A DNA stretch of 64,000 nucleotides from Lichenicola cladoniae. Lineage in GTDB: Bacteria; Pseudomonadota; Alphaproteobacteria; Acetobacterales; Acetobacteraceae. Below, one piece after another: positions 55,655-63,572 of the stretch. The stretch is taken from positions 1 through 64,000 of the forward strand of contig NZ_CP053709.1 in NCBI RefSeq assembly GCF_013201075.1. The letters are read 5' to 3'. The position numbers and the translations under genes are program-made. Position 1 is the first letter of the stretch; each line of letters starts with the position of its first letter. The notes under the pieces were generated by a model, which saw only the letters and a program-made list of their open reading frames with translations, was not told the DNA's origin and made no database searches.

Positions 55655-56310
55655 CTCTAGACCTGCAGGGACAGCTGCGAGAGCGCCAGCACCGGGATCT
55701 CGAGTTCCTTGGCCAGTGCCTTCAATCCCTGAGTGATCATCGAGATCTCCATCACCCGGTTGTCCGGCTTGGTGCCGGCCGCATCAGCTGCAGGTCATCG
55801 ACGACCACCAGGCTCAGCCCTCGGTGCGTGCCAGCCGGCGGCAGCGGGTGCGCATCGCCGACAGGCTGATCTCCGGGGTGTCGTCGATATGCAGCGGCAG
55901 CGTCTGCAGCTCGCGGCTCACCTGGACGAACCGGTCGAACTCCTTCTGCCTGACCTCGCTACGACGGAGGCGCTCGCGCGACACTCGGCTCCTCGGACAG
56001 CAGGCGGGTCGCCAGCAACTCGGCGCTCATTTCCAGCGCGGAGAACGCAACCAATCCCTTCGGCTGGGTGCCCGGCCCCTGCTCGCGCGCTTCCTGCATC
56101 AGCGAGCGCGCCGAGCCGAACGCGATTTTGGTGCGAGTGCGGTCTTACCCATCGCCGGCCGACCGGCCAGATCAACAGGTTGGACGGATGCATGCCGCCG
56201 TTTTTCTTGTCGAGGTCGCGTAGGCCGGTGGTCAGGCCGGCCACCGCGCCGGTGCGGTGGAACGCCTTCCTGGCGATTCCGATCGTGTTTGTCAGCGGGC
56301 GTTAAAGAAG
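55655..56310 (-). pseudogene. Replicative helicase DnaB, degraded
   Basis: Minus-strand frames contain AGLTTGLRDLDKKNGGMHPSNLLI, then pieces of GRPAMGKTAL in another frame. Further fragments follow of the ATPase core (SAEQLATRLLSE-like, LPLHIDDTPEISLSAMRTRCRRLA-like, [11 protein letters not shown]-like and a tail with the motif before ALSQ). Many small insertions and deletions break the frame. The N-terminal domain is missing. It is a worn-out DnaB paralogue; a different DnaB-like gene lies 4 kb to the right. Confidence 0.65.
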
Positions 56311-56683
56311 GCGAGGCTTCATCTTCGCAGTCGCCCCGCACCCCATAATTACGCTGCTCCGCCTCCCCTCGGACACATTAATCAATAGGCACTGGATGAG
56401 GCTGTTCTGACCATCTTAGGAACCACACATCAGCGGTTCAGACTGCGTCGGCTTGAACTCTCCCACTGTGATGGGCGCAGGTCTGAGCGCATGGTTTATT
56501 CAGAAATAAAAACGTCATCTAACGGTTACCTTCATCCCGGCAATCGGCAATGCTGCGTTTCTCAGGCGAAACATTCGGTGGCATCGGGAGGACGCGGATG
56601 ATGATCGGCAACAGAGATCGGACTGCCAGGTATCACCTGCCCGGATCGCACAGATTATCTCGATCGACGGCGAGCACCCCATC
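56311..56683. other. Gap without recognisable gene
   Basis: The frame of the next gene stays open upstream to a TAA near 56,507, but no usual start codon lies in it. Otherwise nothing is visible. Confidence 0.4.
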
Positions 56684-57817
56684 TTGAAGATGCCCTCCGC
56701 CGCCAGCTTCCCGAAGATGTCGAGCCTTCCCAAGGGCGCACAGGCGACGGCACAGAGCCGCGCGTCACCCTCTGGTCCCGGCTGGCTGGGCAGCAAGGAC
56801 CAGCAGGCCACGGCCCTCAAGGCATCGGGGAAGGACAAGATCGACGCCTACGACCTGGCGATGCAGGCCGTCTCGCTGATCCTGGGCGTGGTGCATGCCG
56901 AGAGCGTCAAGGCGCCGATCACGCTAGTCGGCTCTGGCATCCAGGCGGCCATGGATACCGCCGATGGTGTGGAAGGTCGCTCCAAGAAAGCCGCGGACGA
57001 GCTGACATCGGACCGCAGGAACCCGTTCTTCGACGCGCACGCGGTTGAGATCGGCCAGTCGAACCCGGTGACCCAGCGCTATCTGAGCAGCCGGCACTGG
57101 AAGTCGATCGGTGGCAGTGCCGTGCAGCCGTTCGGTACCCTGAGCTCGCTGATCCCGCACATGGTGGGCGTCAACGTGACCGGGGCGGCCTATCACGGCC
57201 ATGCCGTCGGGCTGACATCGCTGCATATGGCGCGGATCGGCTACATCGCGGCGAGATATCGCGACCAGACGGAGGTGCAGGATTTCTGCCGGCTGGTCGA
57301 GGCGGCGAAGGCGGCCAAGCTGTCGATCCGCACCGCGCAGCTCGTCAGCTCGGTCATCCCGTTGGCCTCCTTGCCGGTCATGGTGGCAACGGCCGCCCTC
57401 AAGGCGGGCATCAAGCTGACCAGCACCGGCGCCTGCTATGCCGCAGCCGCGGCGATCCATTGGAAGGCCTACGAGGAGCAGGGGTATTTCGCGGAAGCCG
57501 ACGGGATCGAGGCATTCACCTTGCCGCCGATCCGGCCGCTGCCCCCGATGACGATGACCCCGTCGCAGACGTCGCTCTCGGCGCAGCGCGCGTCGTTCAC
57601 GCAGAAGCCGGCCGCGCTGCAACCGCTGCCACCGCTTCCCCGGAAGACCATTCTCGAAACGCCTGGCGGCGCCGCGGCCGGACCCGCCTCGGGCATCGTC
57701 TGGGAGATCTTCACCAAGCGCGGTGCCACCCGGGCGTTCGGGCCGTACGACATCCAGGCGCTGGTCAAGGAGCCGGCCGGCTGGATGGCGCTCGCCGACA
57801 AACTGCTGCTGATCTAG
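56684..57817 (+). CDS. Unknown protein, 377 residues
   Basis: Starting at TTG 56684 or ATG 56690, the protein has an Ala/Ser/Lys-rich N-terminus. It then has a helical part with two hydrophobic stretches (AMQAVSLILGVVHAESVKAPITLVGSGIQAAMD and VSSVIPLASLPVMVATAALKAGIKL) and a proline-rich linker (IRPLPPMTMTPSQTS, LQPLPPLPRKTI). The C-terminal 35 residues, with VWEIFTKRGATRAFGPYDIQALVKEP, faintly recall GYF_2-type domains. No family is recognised. The architecture could suit a secreted or membrane-interacting protein. No good ribosome binding site is seen. Confidence 0.6.
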   Translation: MKMPSAASFPKMSSLPKGAQATAQSRASPSGPGWLGSKDQQATALKASGKDKIDAYDLAMQAVSLILGVVHAESVKAPITLVGSGIQAAMDTADGVEGRSKKAADELTSDRRNPFFDAHAVEIGQSNPVTQRYLSSRHWKSIGGSAVQPFGTLSSLIPHMVGVNVTGAAYHGHAVGLTSLHMARIGYIAARYRDQTEVQDFCRLVEAAKAAKLSIRTAQLVSSVIPLASLPVMVATAALKAGIKLTSTGACYAAAAAIHWKAYEEQGYFAEADGIEAFTLPPIRPLPPMTMTPSQTSLSAQRASFTQKPAALQPLPPLPRKTILETPGGAAAGPASGIVWEIFTKRGATRAFGPYDIQALVKEPAGWMALADKLLLI

Positions 57818-57893
57818 GGCTTCGGCTTACGGCGGCAGCCAGACCTTGAGACAGCCGAATGCATTTTCGATGTGTGGCGCTCCTGGTGGAGGG

Positions 57894-58346
57894 TCACTCG
57901 CCCGCGCGGGATGCCGCCGGACAGCTCTCCTTCTGCCTGGCGAAGGTATACATCGTGGCCCGATCGCCGTGCGCCGAGCAGAACCTGTAGCCGTGGAGAT
58001 CCGCGTAGACGCGCAGAAGCGGGCCGGACGCGACGAAACATACGATCGCGAAGGCAATCGGGAATATGAACACCAGCCACTCGATTGTCTGTGGCGCCCG
58101 GTTGCGGCGTAGCATTGCCACGTACATGGCGGCGCGGATGCCATAGATGCCAAGTGTTCCGTAAAAGACGAAGGTCGACCCCGGCACCGTGACACTCGGT
58201 AGTCCTTTGCTGAACGCTTGCAGATCCCGGTCGCCAAGATACGCCACGAACAGAAACAGCAGCATCAGCGCATCGAACAGGTAGCCACCCGGGCTACCTA
58301 TGCGCACGGGCTTGCCGAATAGACGCCTCGATTGCAGGAAGCTCAT
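57894..58346 (-). CDS. Hypothetical integral membrane protein
   Basis: The 150-residue protein has four hydrophobic segments: LFDALMLLFLFVAYLG, VPGSTFVFYGTLGIYGIRAAMYVAML, IEWLVFIFPIAFAIVCFVAS and a shorter one at the start. The C-terminal tail holds two cysteines. No family is recognised. It lies back to back with the integrase gene's 3' end and has no clear ribosome binding site. Confidence 0.55.
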   Translation of the reverse strand: MSFLQSRRLFGKPVRIGSPGGYLFDALMLLFLFVAYLGDRDLQAFSKGLPSVTVPGSTFVFYGTLGIYGIRAAMYVAMLRRNRAPQTIEWLVFIFPIAFAIVCFVASGPLLRVYADLHGYRFCSAHGDRATMYTFARQKESCPAASRAGE

Positions 58347-58411
58347 GCTTTGGAGACGGAACGAGCGGGACGAAGCATCTCCGCTCTCCGGAAGAAAAAC
58401 GGCGCCTTCAC

Positions 58412-59473
58412 CTACAGGATCCCGCGCATGGGATGGGCCTCGAACGGGTCGCCCATCTCCAGATACTCGTCGAGCACTGCGTAGCTCTTGTGGCGGCCGT
58501 GCTGCTTGAGCCGGGTCGGGTGCACGCCACGCTCCATGCCTTCGGTGAGGGCGCCGCGCTTCAGGCTGTGACCGCCGAGGACACCGGGATCGAAGCCGAC
58601 CGCCTCGGAGCGCCCCTGGATGATCCGCGCCACCGTGCGGGGATCGATCGCCTGACTGCCCAGGATCTGACTTCGTACCGAGGCGTGGTCATGACCGCCG
58701 CCTGCCGGCGGCTGCCACACCCTCCGGAACACCGCTCCCTCGCGGATACCGCCCGCCTCCATCCAGTGATACACCGCCTTCACCGGACAGAATTCCGTCG
58801 TCCCGGCCGGGATGGCGATCGTCACGCTGGCACCGCTCCGCGCTCCCTTGGAGCGTGGCAGGGTCAGCTGCAGGCCGCCGGCGCGCGGCTCGAGGTGCTC
58901 GACGCGGATGGCGGCCAGCTCCGAGCGTCGCAGCGCCCCCGCGAAGCCGATCAGCAGCAGCGCCCGGTCGCGCAGCCCGACCAGGTCGTCGCCGATCGGC
59001 TCGAGGATGCGAGTAAGGACGGCGAGGGTAGCGGCGGCCTTCTTGCGGGGATGCTCGCCAGCCAGACCGGCAGCACGACGGATGCCGGCGATGGTCTCGG
59101 TCACCCGCGCATGCTGGGTCGGCAGGGCGACACCGGCCAGATGGTGCAGATAGCGGATGGCGGCACTGCGCAGCTGGATGGTGGTGACCGAGCAGCCGCG
59201 GCCGCGCTCGTGCGCCAGGAAGGCGACGATGTCCTCGGGCTGTGCCGGCAAGGCCTTCAGGTAATGGAGGTCGCACCAGTCGCACCAGGCGCGGACCCCG
59301 GCCCGGTAGGCCCGCCTGGTGTTCTCGGCCTTGGCCTGGCGGGCGTAGGCGTCGGCGGCGCGGCGTGCGGTGGCTAGGGTGCCGTCATGCAGCGGCACCA
59401 CGGCGTCGGCGGCGTCGTCGAACCAAGCACGGATCAGCGCCGGCGGGTGGTTCAGCGGTGCCGGCCGCAGCAC
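58412..59473 (-). CDS. Tyrosine recombinase (site-specific integrase)
   Basis: The 353-residue protein has a SAM-like core-binding domain (40-130, NTRRAYRAGVRAWCDWC, SVTTIQLRSAAIRYLHHLAG). The catalytic domain has Arg in GFAGALRRSELAAIRVEHL (182-183), His302 and Arg306 in GGHSLKRGALTEG, and His328 in HGRHKS. The nucleophile Tyr337 is in VLDEYLEMGDPF. It is intact and should cut and rejoin DNA, for example to resolve plasmid dimers or move a cassette. It resembles the broken recombinase at 13.1-13.8 kb in layout. Confidence 0.93.
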   Translation of the reverse strand: MLRPAPLNHPPALIRAWFDDAADAVVPLHDGTLATARRAADAYARQAKAENTRRAYRAGVRAWCDWCDLHYLKALPAQPEDIVAFLAHERGRGCSVTTIQLRSAAIRYLHHLAGVALPTQHARVTETIAGIRRAAGLAGEHPRKKAAATLAVLTRILEPIGDDLVGLRDRALLLIGFAGALRRSELAAIRVEHLEPRAGGLQLTLPRSKGARSGASVTIAIPAGTTEFCPVKAVYHWMEAGGIREGAVFRRVWQPPAGGGHDHASVRSQILGSQAIDPRTVARIIQGRSEAVGFDPGVLGGHSLKRGALTEGMERGVHPTRLKQHGRHKSYAVLDEYLEMGDPFEAHPMRGIL

Positions 59474-59937
59474 GATCGTCGGCTCAAGCTCGGGGTCAGG
59501 CGTCCGCAGGAGCCAGGTTTCGCCGTCGTCGGTCGGCTGGGTCAGGGGTGCATCTCCGGTGGCCCTGGATCGGGCATTGATCGGCCGATCCTACTCGGTT
59601 CCGTATGCCCGACAAGCACACTTATCGGACATAGGGAGATTGGAGTGATGGACGGTTAGTGGACGCCTAAGCTATAAAATAGCACGCTATATCAATGAGT
59701 TAGCCTGGTCCTGCAGGTTATGATCCTCGATGTAAACTATAAAAGCACTCTTGAGCTTGCGAAGTGCTGACTAAGGCAGGATGATCCGCGTCATCACGCC
59801 AATGCATCGATGCGCCGGCCGCGCGGGAGAGGGAGCTCAATGATTGCCAGCCCGCATCGGCTCTAGATTACGGGGACCTGCACCTGTTTCCCGCACAGGC
59901 TCGCCTGCGCGGACGACGGCGCGCCAGCACGAAAGTC
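59474..59937. other. Divergent intergenic region
   Basis: It separates the minus-strand integrase from the plus-strand gene run and must hold both promoters. The part 59,650-59,780 is AT-rich and contains GCTATAAAATAGC, a 13-base palindrome at 59,671-59,683. A recombinase crossover site would also be expected near here. Confidence 0.45.
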
Positions 59938-61230
59938 ATGTCGATGAGCCGGCCGCCATCGCCGCGGCAGCAGGCCGACGCCATCCGCCATGCGGGCCGG
60001 CGCGCCTGTCACGCCGGGCTGTCGGAGACGGTGAACCCGTATAACCAGTTCCTGGCTGCGAAACCCTGGATGCTGTGGCGTCAGGGCTGGCACCAAGGTG
60101 CTGAGGAGCGGGTCGACACAGCGATGGAGGTGATCGCGCTGTGTGAAGACTGTGCGGCGGCGGTCGAGAACGAAAAGGATCCGCCGGCTCGTCCCGGCCT
60201 GCTCGGCAAAATCAAGGCACGCTGGCCGGCGCATGACCTACTCGTGCGTGATGACGAAGACGCTGATAGGTCGGATGGCCCGGATGATGGCGTCGACCTG
60301 CCATTGATTGCGCCCTGTGCCGGCTGTGGCGACCCTTGGCCCGGGCCACGTTGGCACGCGCTCGCCGTCCGCCGCGCGTTGACGCCAAGTCCGCTCGGGC
60401 CACCGCCTCCATCCCGCGGTCCGGTGGCGATCGCTACCATCCTGTCGACGCTTCCCGCGCTCAAGCAGGCCGGCATCCTGATCCAGGCTTCTCAGCAGCC
60501 GGTATCCGCGTCGCCCTTCGACGAGAGCCTGTTGGCAGCCACGACCGGGGGGCGAACCCGGGGCCAGCTGATCCTGCTGACTGGCCAGCCCGGGAGCGGC
60601 CGCTCAAGCCTGGCGCTACAGATCGCCACCGTCGCCGCCGGCCAAAACGGCCCAGTGGCCTGGTTTGCGCATGACAGGAACGCTGGGCAACTTGCGACAC
60701 ACCTGCTGACGCAGGCTGGCCTGCCGACGAAACCTGCTGTGCCGCGGCGATCGCCGGTGACGCAGACAGTTGTGAACCGGCTTGCCACACTGGCGCTGCA
60801 TGTCGACGATCAGCCTGAGCTCGCGGTCGACGCCGTGCGACAACGCTGCGCAGAGTTGGCGGCCGGCATCGGACTGGCCCTGGTCGTCATCGACTATTTC
60901 CAGCTGATGAAACTCGATCGGCGCGCCCCGAGCTTCGACGCGGCACTGCAGCTGGCGAAGCAGGATCTGCGCGCGATGTCGCGCGCCCTCGATGTGCCGG
61001 TGCTGATCATCGGCTCGCAGCGCCGTCAACAGCCAGGGGAGACACAGTCCCCGCCTGGCCGTGATCTGCAGCGGCTGGATCCGCACTCGGTGTGTGATCG
61101 TGTGCTCGTGCTGCAGCGTACCGGCGAGGCAGCGCAGCTGCTCATCGTCAGGCCGGTCGAGCCGGCGATCGCGATGCGTTTCGATCCGGTCGGCTTGCGC
61201 TTCGAGCCAGCAGCAGGTCTTGCCACATGA
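59938..61230 (+). CDS. Rmf/CrpP-like domain fused to a DnaB/RecA-type ATPase domain
   Basis: Residues 13-57 (ADAIRHAGRRACHAGLSETVNPYNQFL, then WMLWRQGWHQG) have the ribosome-modulation-factor/CrpP pattern. After a zinc-type pair (CAGCGDPW at 127-134), residues 200-425 form a DnaB-like RecA domain: GQPGSGRSSLALQIA (Walker A 216-223), DNA-contact-like QLATHLLTQAGL, VDDQPELAVDAVRQRCAELA, and Walker B LVVIDYFQLM (316-324). The Walker A Lys is Arg222, so ATP hydrolysis may be impaired. The N-terminal helicase domain of DnaB is absent. The stop overlaps the next ATG. Its role may be a replication or maintenance accessory rather than a helicase. Confidence 0.75.
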   Translation: MSMSRPPSPRQQADAIRHAGRRACHAGLSETVNPYNQFLAAKPWMLWRQGWHQGAEERVDTAMEVIALCEDCAAAVENEKDPPARPGLLGKIKARWPAHDLLVRDDEDADRSDGPDDGVDLPLIAPCAGCGDPWPGPRWHALAVRRALTPSPLGPPPPSRGPVAIATILSTLPALKQAGILIQASQQPVSASPFDESLLAATTGGRTRGQLILLTGQPGSGRSSLALQIATVAAGQNGPVAWFAHDRNAGQLATHLLTQAGLPTKPAVPRRSPVTQTVVNRLATLALHVDDQPELAVDAVRQRCAELAAGIGLALVVIDYFQLMKLDRRAPSFDAALQLAKQDLRAMSRALDVPVLIIGSQRRQQPGETQSPPGRDLQRLDPHSVCDRVLVLQRTGEAAQLLIVRPVEPAIAMRFDPVGLRFEPAAGLAT

Positions 61231-62105
61231 GCAGCACGGGTGAGGGCTTCAATGTTGCCGCTGTCCCGGCATCGGCGAGATCGGTGCTCTCTCCGGAGAC
61301 GCAACGGGTCTATGCCGGCGCCTGGCGAGACTTCTGCATCTGGCGCACCGGCATGGGACTGGGATCGTCCCTGCCGGTGCCGGCGGAGCACGTCGTCGCC
61401 CACATTGAACGCCTGATGCCGGCCGCAAGCTCCAGCACCGTCAAGCTGCGGCTGGCGTCGATCGCCTTGCACAGCAACCAGCCAGGCAGCGTCTCCTGCA
61501 CCGCCCACGCCGCCGTCCGCGCGGCGCTGCGTCGATGCCAGCGTGCTGCAGAGGGTTCGATCGAGCAGGCGGTGGTGACCCAACTCGCCTGTTGCGGCGA
61601 GGATCTGGCCGGCCTGCGTGACCGGGCGGTGCTGCTGATGAACCACGTCGGCGGCCTGGCCCCGGCCGACATCGCCGGGTTGGATCGGGAGGATCTCGAG
61701 TTCAGGAACACCGAAGTCGTCGTCCGGGTCCGGCTGCCCAACGCCCCGGTCGAGGAGCCGGGTCAGCCGGTGCATCTGCCGCGCCGCCACGGCGATCCGT
61801 TTTGCCCGGCCGTGGCACTCGAACGTTGGCTGCAGCGCTCCGGCATCCTGTATGGCGCGATCTTCCAGGGGGTCACTGTGCACGGAACCCTGGACCGCCG
61901 GCTGGGTGTTGTCGGCGTGCGGCGGATCCTGCAGCGGATCGAGACGCAGGCCGCTGCGCAGGCCATGCCAACGGCGCGACCCCTGGTGCCGGCAACTCCA
62001 ACGCCGCGATCCAGCCTAAAGGTGCCGCTATCTGCTCGCACCGCGAAGACCAAACCGCCAGTGACCGCACGACGTGGACTCTCGTCCCGACCGCCTGCTC
62101 GGTGA
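61227..62105 (+). CDS. Tyrosine-recombinase-like protein without catalytic residues
   Basis: The 292-residue protein has a core-binding domain (LSPETQRVYAGAWRDFCIWR, SSSTVKLRLASIALHSN) and the start of a catalytic domain (LAGLRDRAVLLMNHVGGLAPADIAGLDREDLEF). Active recombinases have GLRRSE at the position of GLAPAD, so the catalytic Arg is missing. No His-x2-Arg or Tyr motif follows, and the protein ends in a basic, proline-rich tail. It may bind DNA as a partner of the intact integrase. ATG overlaps the previous TGA (ATGA), and its own stop overlaps the next GTG. Confidence 0.7.
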   Translation: MSSTGEGFNVAAVPASARSVLSPETQRVYAGAWRDFCIWRTGMGLGSSLPVPAEHVVAHIERLMPAASSSTVKLRLASIALHSNQPGSVSCTAHAAVRAALRRCQRAAEGSIEQAVVTQLACCGEDLAGLRDRAVLLMNHVGGLAPADIAGLDREDLEFRNTEVVVRVRLPNAPVEEPGQPVHLPRRHGDPFCPAVALERWLQRSGILYGAIFQGVTVHGTLDRRLGVVGVRRILQRIETQAAAQAMPTARPLVPATPTPRSSLKVPLSARTAKTKPPVTARRGLSSRPPAR

Positions 62106-62680
62106 CTGGCGCCGATGGCATCCTGGCGCCGGCACGCACGGACTGGCTGCGACACGTCCTAACCGTGGCCGGTCCGATCGCCGAGGTCGCGGCATTCGAG
62201 CTGAAGGCGCGAGGCCCGTCGGCAGTGCCGTGGCATCTCGATCTCGATCATGAGGAGATGCGCCTGCTGGCGCCGATGGCGGCAGCCGGGCCGGCGGCAC
62301 GCGGGCTGGCCCGAGCGCTGCGGGCACAGGTGGAGGCCCATCATCAGCGCGTGCTGGCGGCCGCGGATCAGCCCGGCGGCGGCTGCCCGCTCGACCTGCA
62401 CCGGCTGGTGCCGATCCCGGCCCGCATCCTGCAGCTGGGTGACGACGCGCCGGCCAGCCGCCTCTGGCTGTGGACGCACTGGGGCACGCTGCAGCCGCTG
62501 CGGCATGTGCGTAGGCTGGACCCGGTGGCGGATCGCTGGCGCAAGCGCACGGTCCGGGTGGAATGGGAGTTCTGGTCGGCCGATTGGACCCCGTGGCGGG
62601 CCATCGTGCAGCTGCGGCAGGACTGGCCCAGCCTGAGGTTTGACGTTCGACCAGACTATGGCGATGCCGCTGATGGCTGA
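62102..62680 (+). CDS. Unknown protein of the coupled run, 192 residues
   Basis: GTG 62102 overlaps the previous stop (GTGA). The protein reads DWLRHVLTVAGPIAEVAAFELKARGPSAVPWHLDLDHEE early, LHRLVPIPARILQLGDDAPASRLWLWTHWGT in the middle and VEWEFWSADWTPWRAIVQLRQDWPSLRFDV at the end. It is Trp-rich and looks like an alpha/beta fold. I do not recognise the family. It overlaps the start of the ScpA gene, so both are made together. Confidence 0.65.
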   Translation: MTGADGILAPARTDWLRHVLTVAGPIAEVAAFELKARGPSAVPWHLDLDHEEMRLLAPMAAAGPAARGLARALRAQVEAHHQRVLAAADQPGGGCPLDLHRLVPIPARILQLGDDAPASRLWLWTHWGTLQPLRHVRRLDPVADRWRKRTVRVEWEFWSADWTPWRAIVQLRQDWPSLRFDVRPDYGDAADG

Positions 62681-63455
62681 GGGTGAGGTCGGCATCCCGC
62701 CGGCACCCACCGACGTCACGGACGTCGACCCGGTTTGGGATGACTGGGAAACGCCGCCGCGTGTGCCGAGTATCCCCGAGCTGCATGTCGACGGTTTCGA
62801 TGGACCGCTCGACCTGCTGCTGGACCTGGCCGAGCGACAACAGATCGATCTGGGCCGCCTGTCCGCACTGGAACTGATCACCCAGTTCGTCACGGCGATG
62901 CAGAGGTTAGCGGGGCAGGTGACGCTGGAACGGCGTGCGGACTGGCTGGTGCTGGCCGCCCGGCTGCTGCTGCTGCGATCGCGGCTGATGATGCTCCGCA
63001 TCCGGGCTGCAGCGAGCTGGCTGGAGGGACGGCCGCAGCTGGGACAGGAGGTGTTTGCCCGGCCGCGGCAGAAACAGGACGGCCGCACCGAAACCACGAT
63101 GGCGCTGCTGGAGGCATGCCTGGTGGTGCTGCGTGGTCCGCGCAGCCGTCCTGAGACGGCGCCGCTCTACCGGCCGGTGCTGACGCAGTTCTGGCGGGTG
63201 GACCAGGCGCTGGCGCGGATCCGCGAGCTGCTGGCGGTAGACCCGTTGGGCGGTGAGTTGGGGATCTTCCTGCCAGCGCTAGAGCCAGAAACGGGGCAGG
63301 GGGGCAACCGGACGACGCAGCCGCGCGGTGCGCTGGCGGGGACCTTCGTGGCGTGCCTGGAGATGGCCAAGCAGGGCGAAATAGATGCCGACCAGGACTG
63401 CCTGTTCGAGCCAATCCGGATCAGTCTGCCGCAGCCGCCGTTCCAAGTTGCCTAG
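62640..63455 (+). CDS. scpA: ScpA-like kleisin (segregation and condensation protein A)
   Basis: The 271-residue protein has the ScpA N-terminal motif VDGFDGPLDLLLDLAERQQIDLGRLSALELITQFVTAM. The helical part WLVLAARLLLLRSRLMML and a C-terminal winged-helix-like end (GALAGTFVACLEMAKQGEIDADQDCLFEPIRI) follow. ScpA links SMC heads with ScpB in chromosome condensation. A copy inside a plasmid-type gene run is unusual, and no smc or scpB is in view. The start is uncertain: TTG 62640, ATG 62658 and ATG 62673 (overlapping the previous stop by eight bases) are all possible. Confidence 0.85.
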   Translation: MTFDQTMAMPLMAEGEVGIPPAPTDVTDVDPVWDDWETPPRVPSIPELHVDGFDGPLDLLLDLAERQQIDLGRLSALELITQFVTAMQRLAGQVTLERRADWLVLAARLLLLRSRLMMLRIRAAASWLEGRPQLGQEVFARPRQKQDGRTETTMALLEACLVVLRGPRSRPETAPLYRPVLTQFWRVDQALARIRELLAVDPLGGELGIFLPALEPETGQGGNRTTQPRGALAGTFVACLEMAKQGEIDADQDCLFEPIRISLPQPPFQVA

Positions 63456-63572
63456 GCGATCTAAAGCTGCTGTGGGTCAGGAAAAACAAAACTCTACCCG
63501 CCGTGCCTAAAATTCGCATTGGCGCATGGCTTGGTTCTAGACTCGTCACAGTGTTTCGCTCGAGGAGTCGAC

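Noticed and set aside
57824-57893. Possible transposase tail reading HIENAFGCLKVW on the minus strand
   Set aside because: Only 12 residues resemble an IS5-type end and the upstream frame is not coding-like, so it is too short to claim.
61802-62680. 292-codon version of the 192-residue gene
   Set aside because: Its first 100 codons overlap the recombinase-like gene out of frame and look random; the GTG at 62102 in GTGA overlap is the better start.
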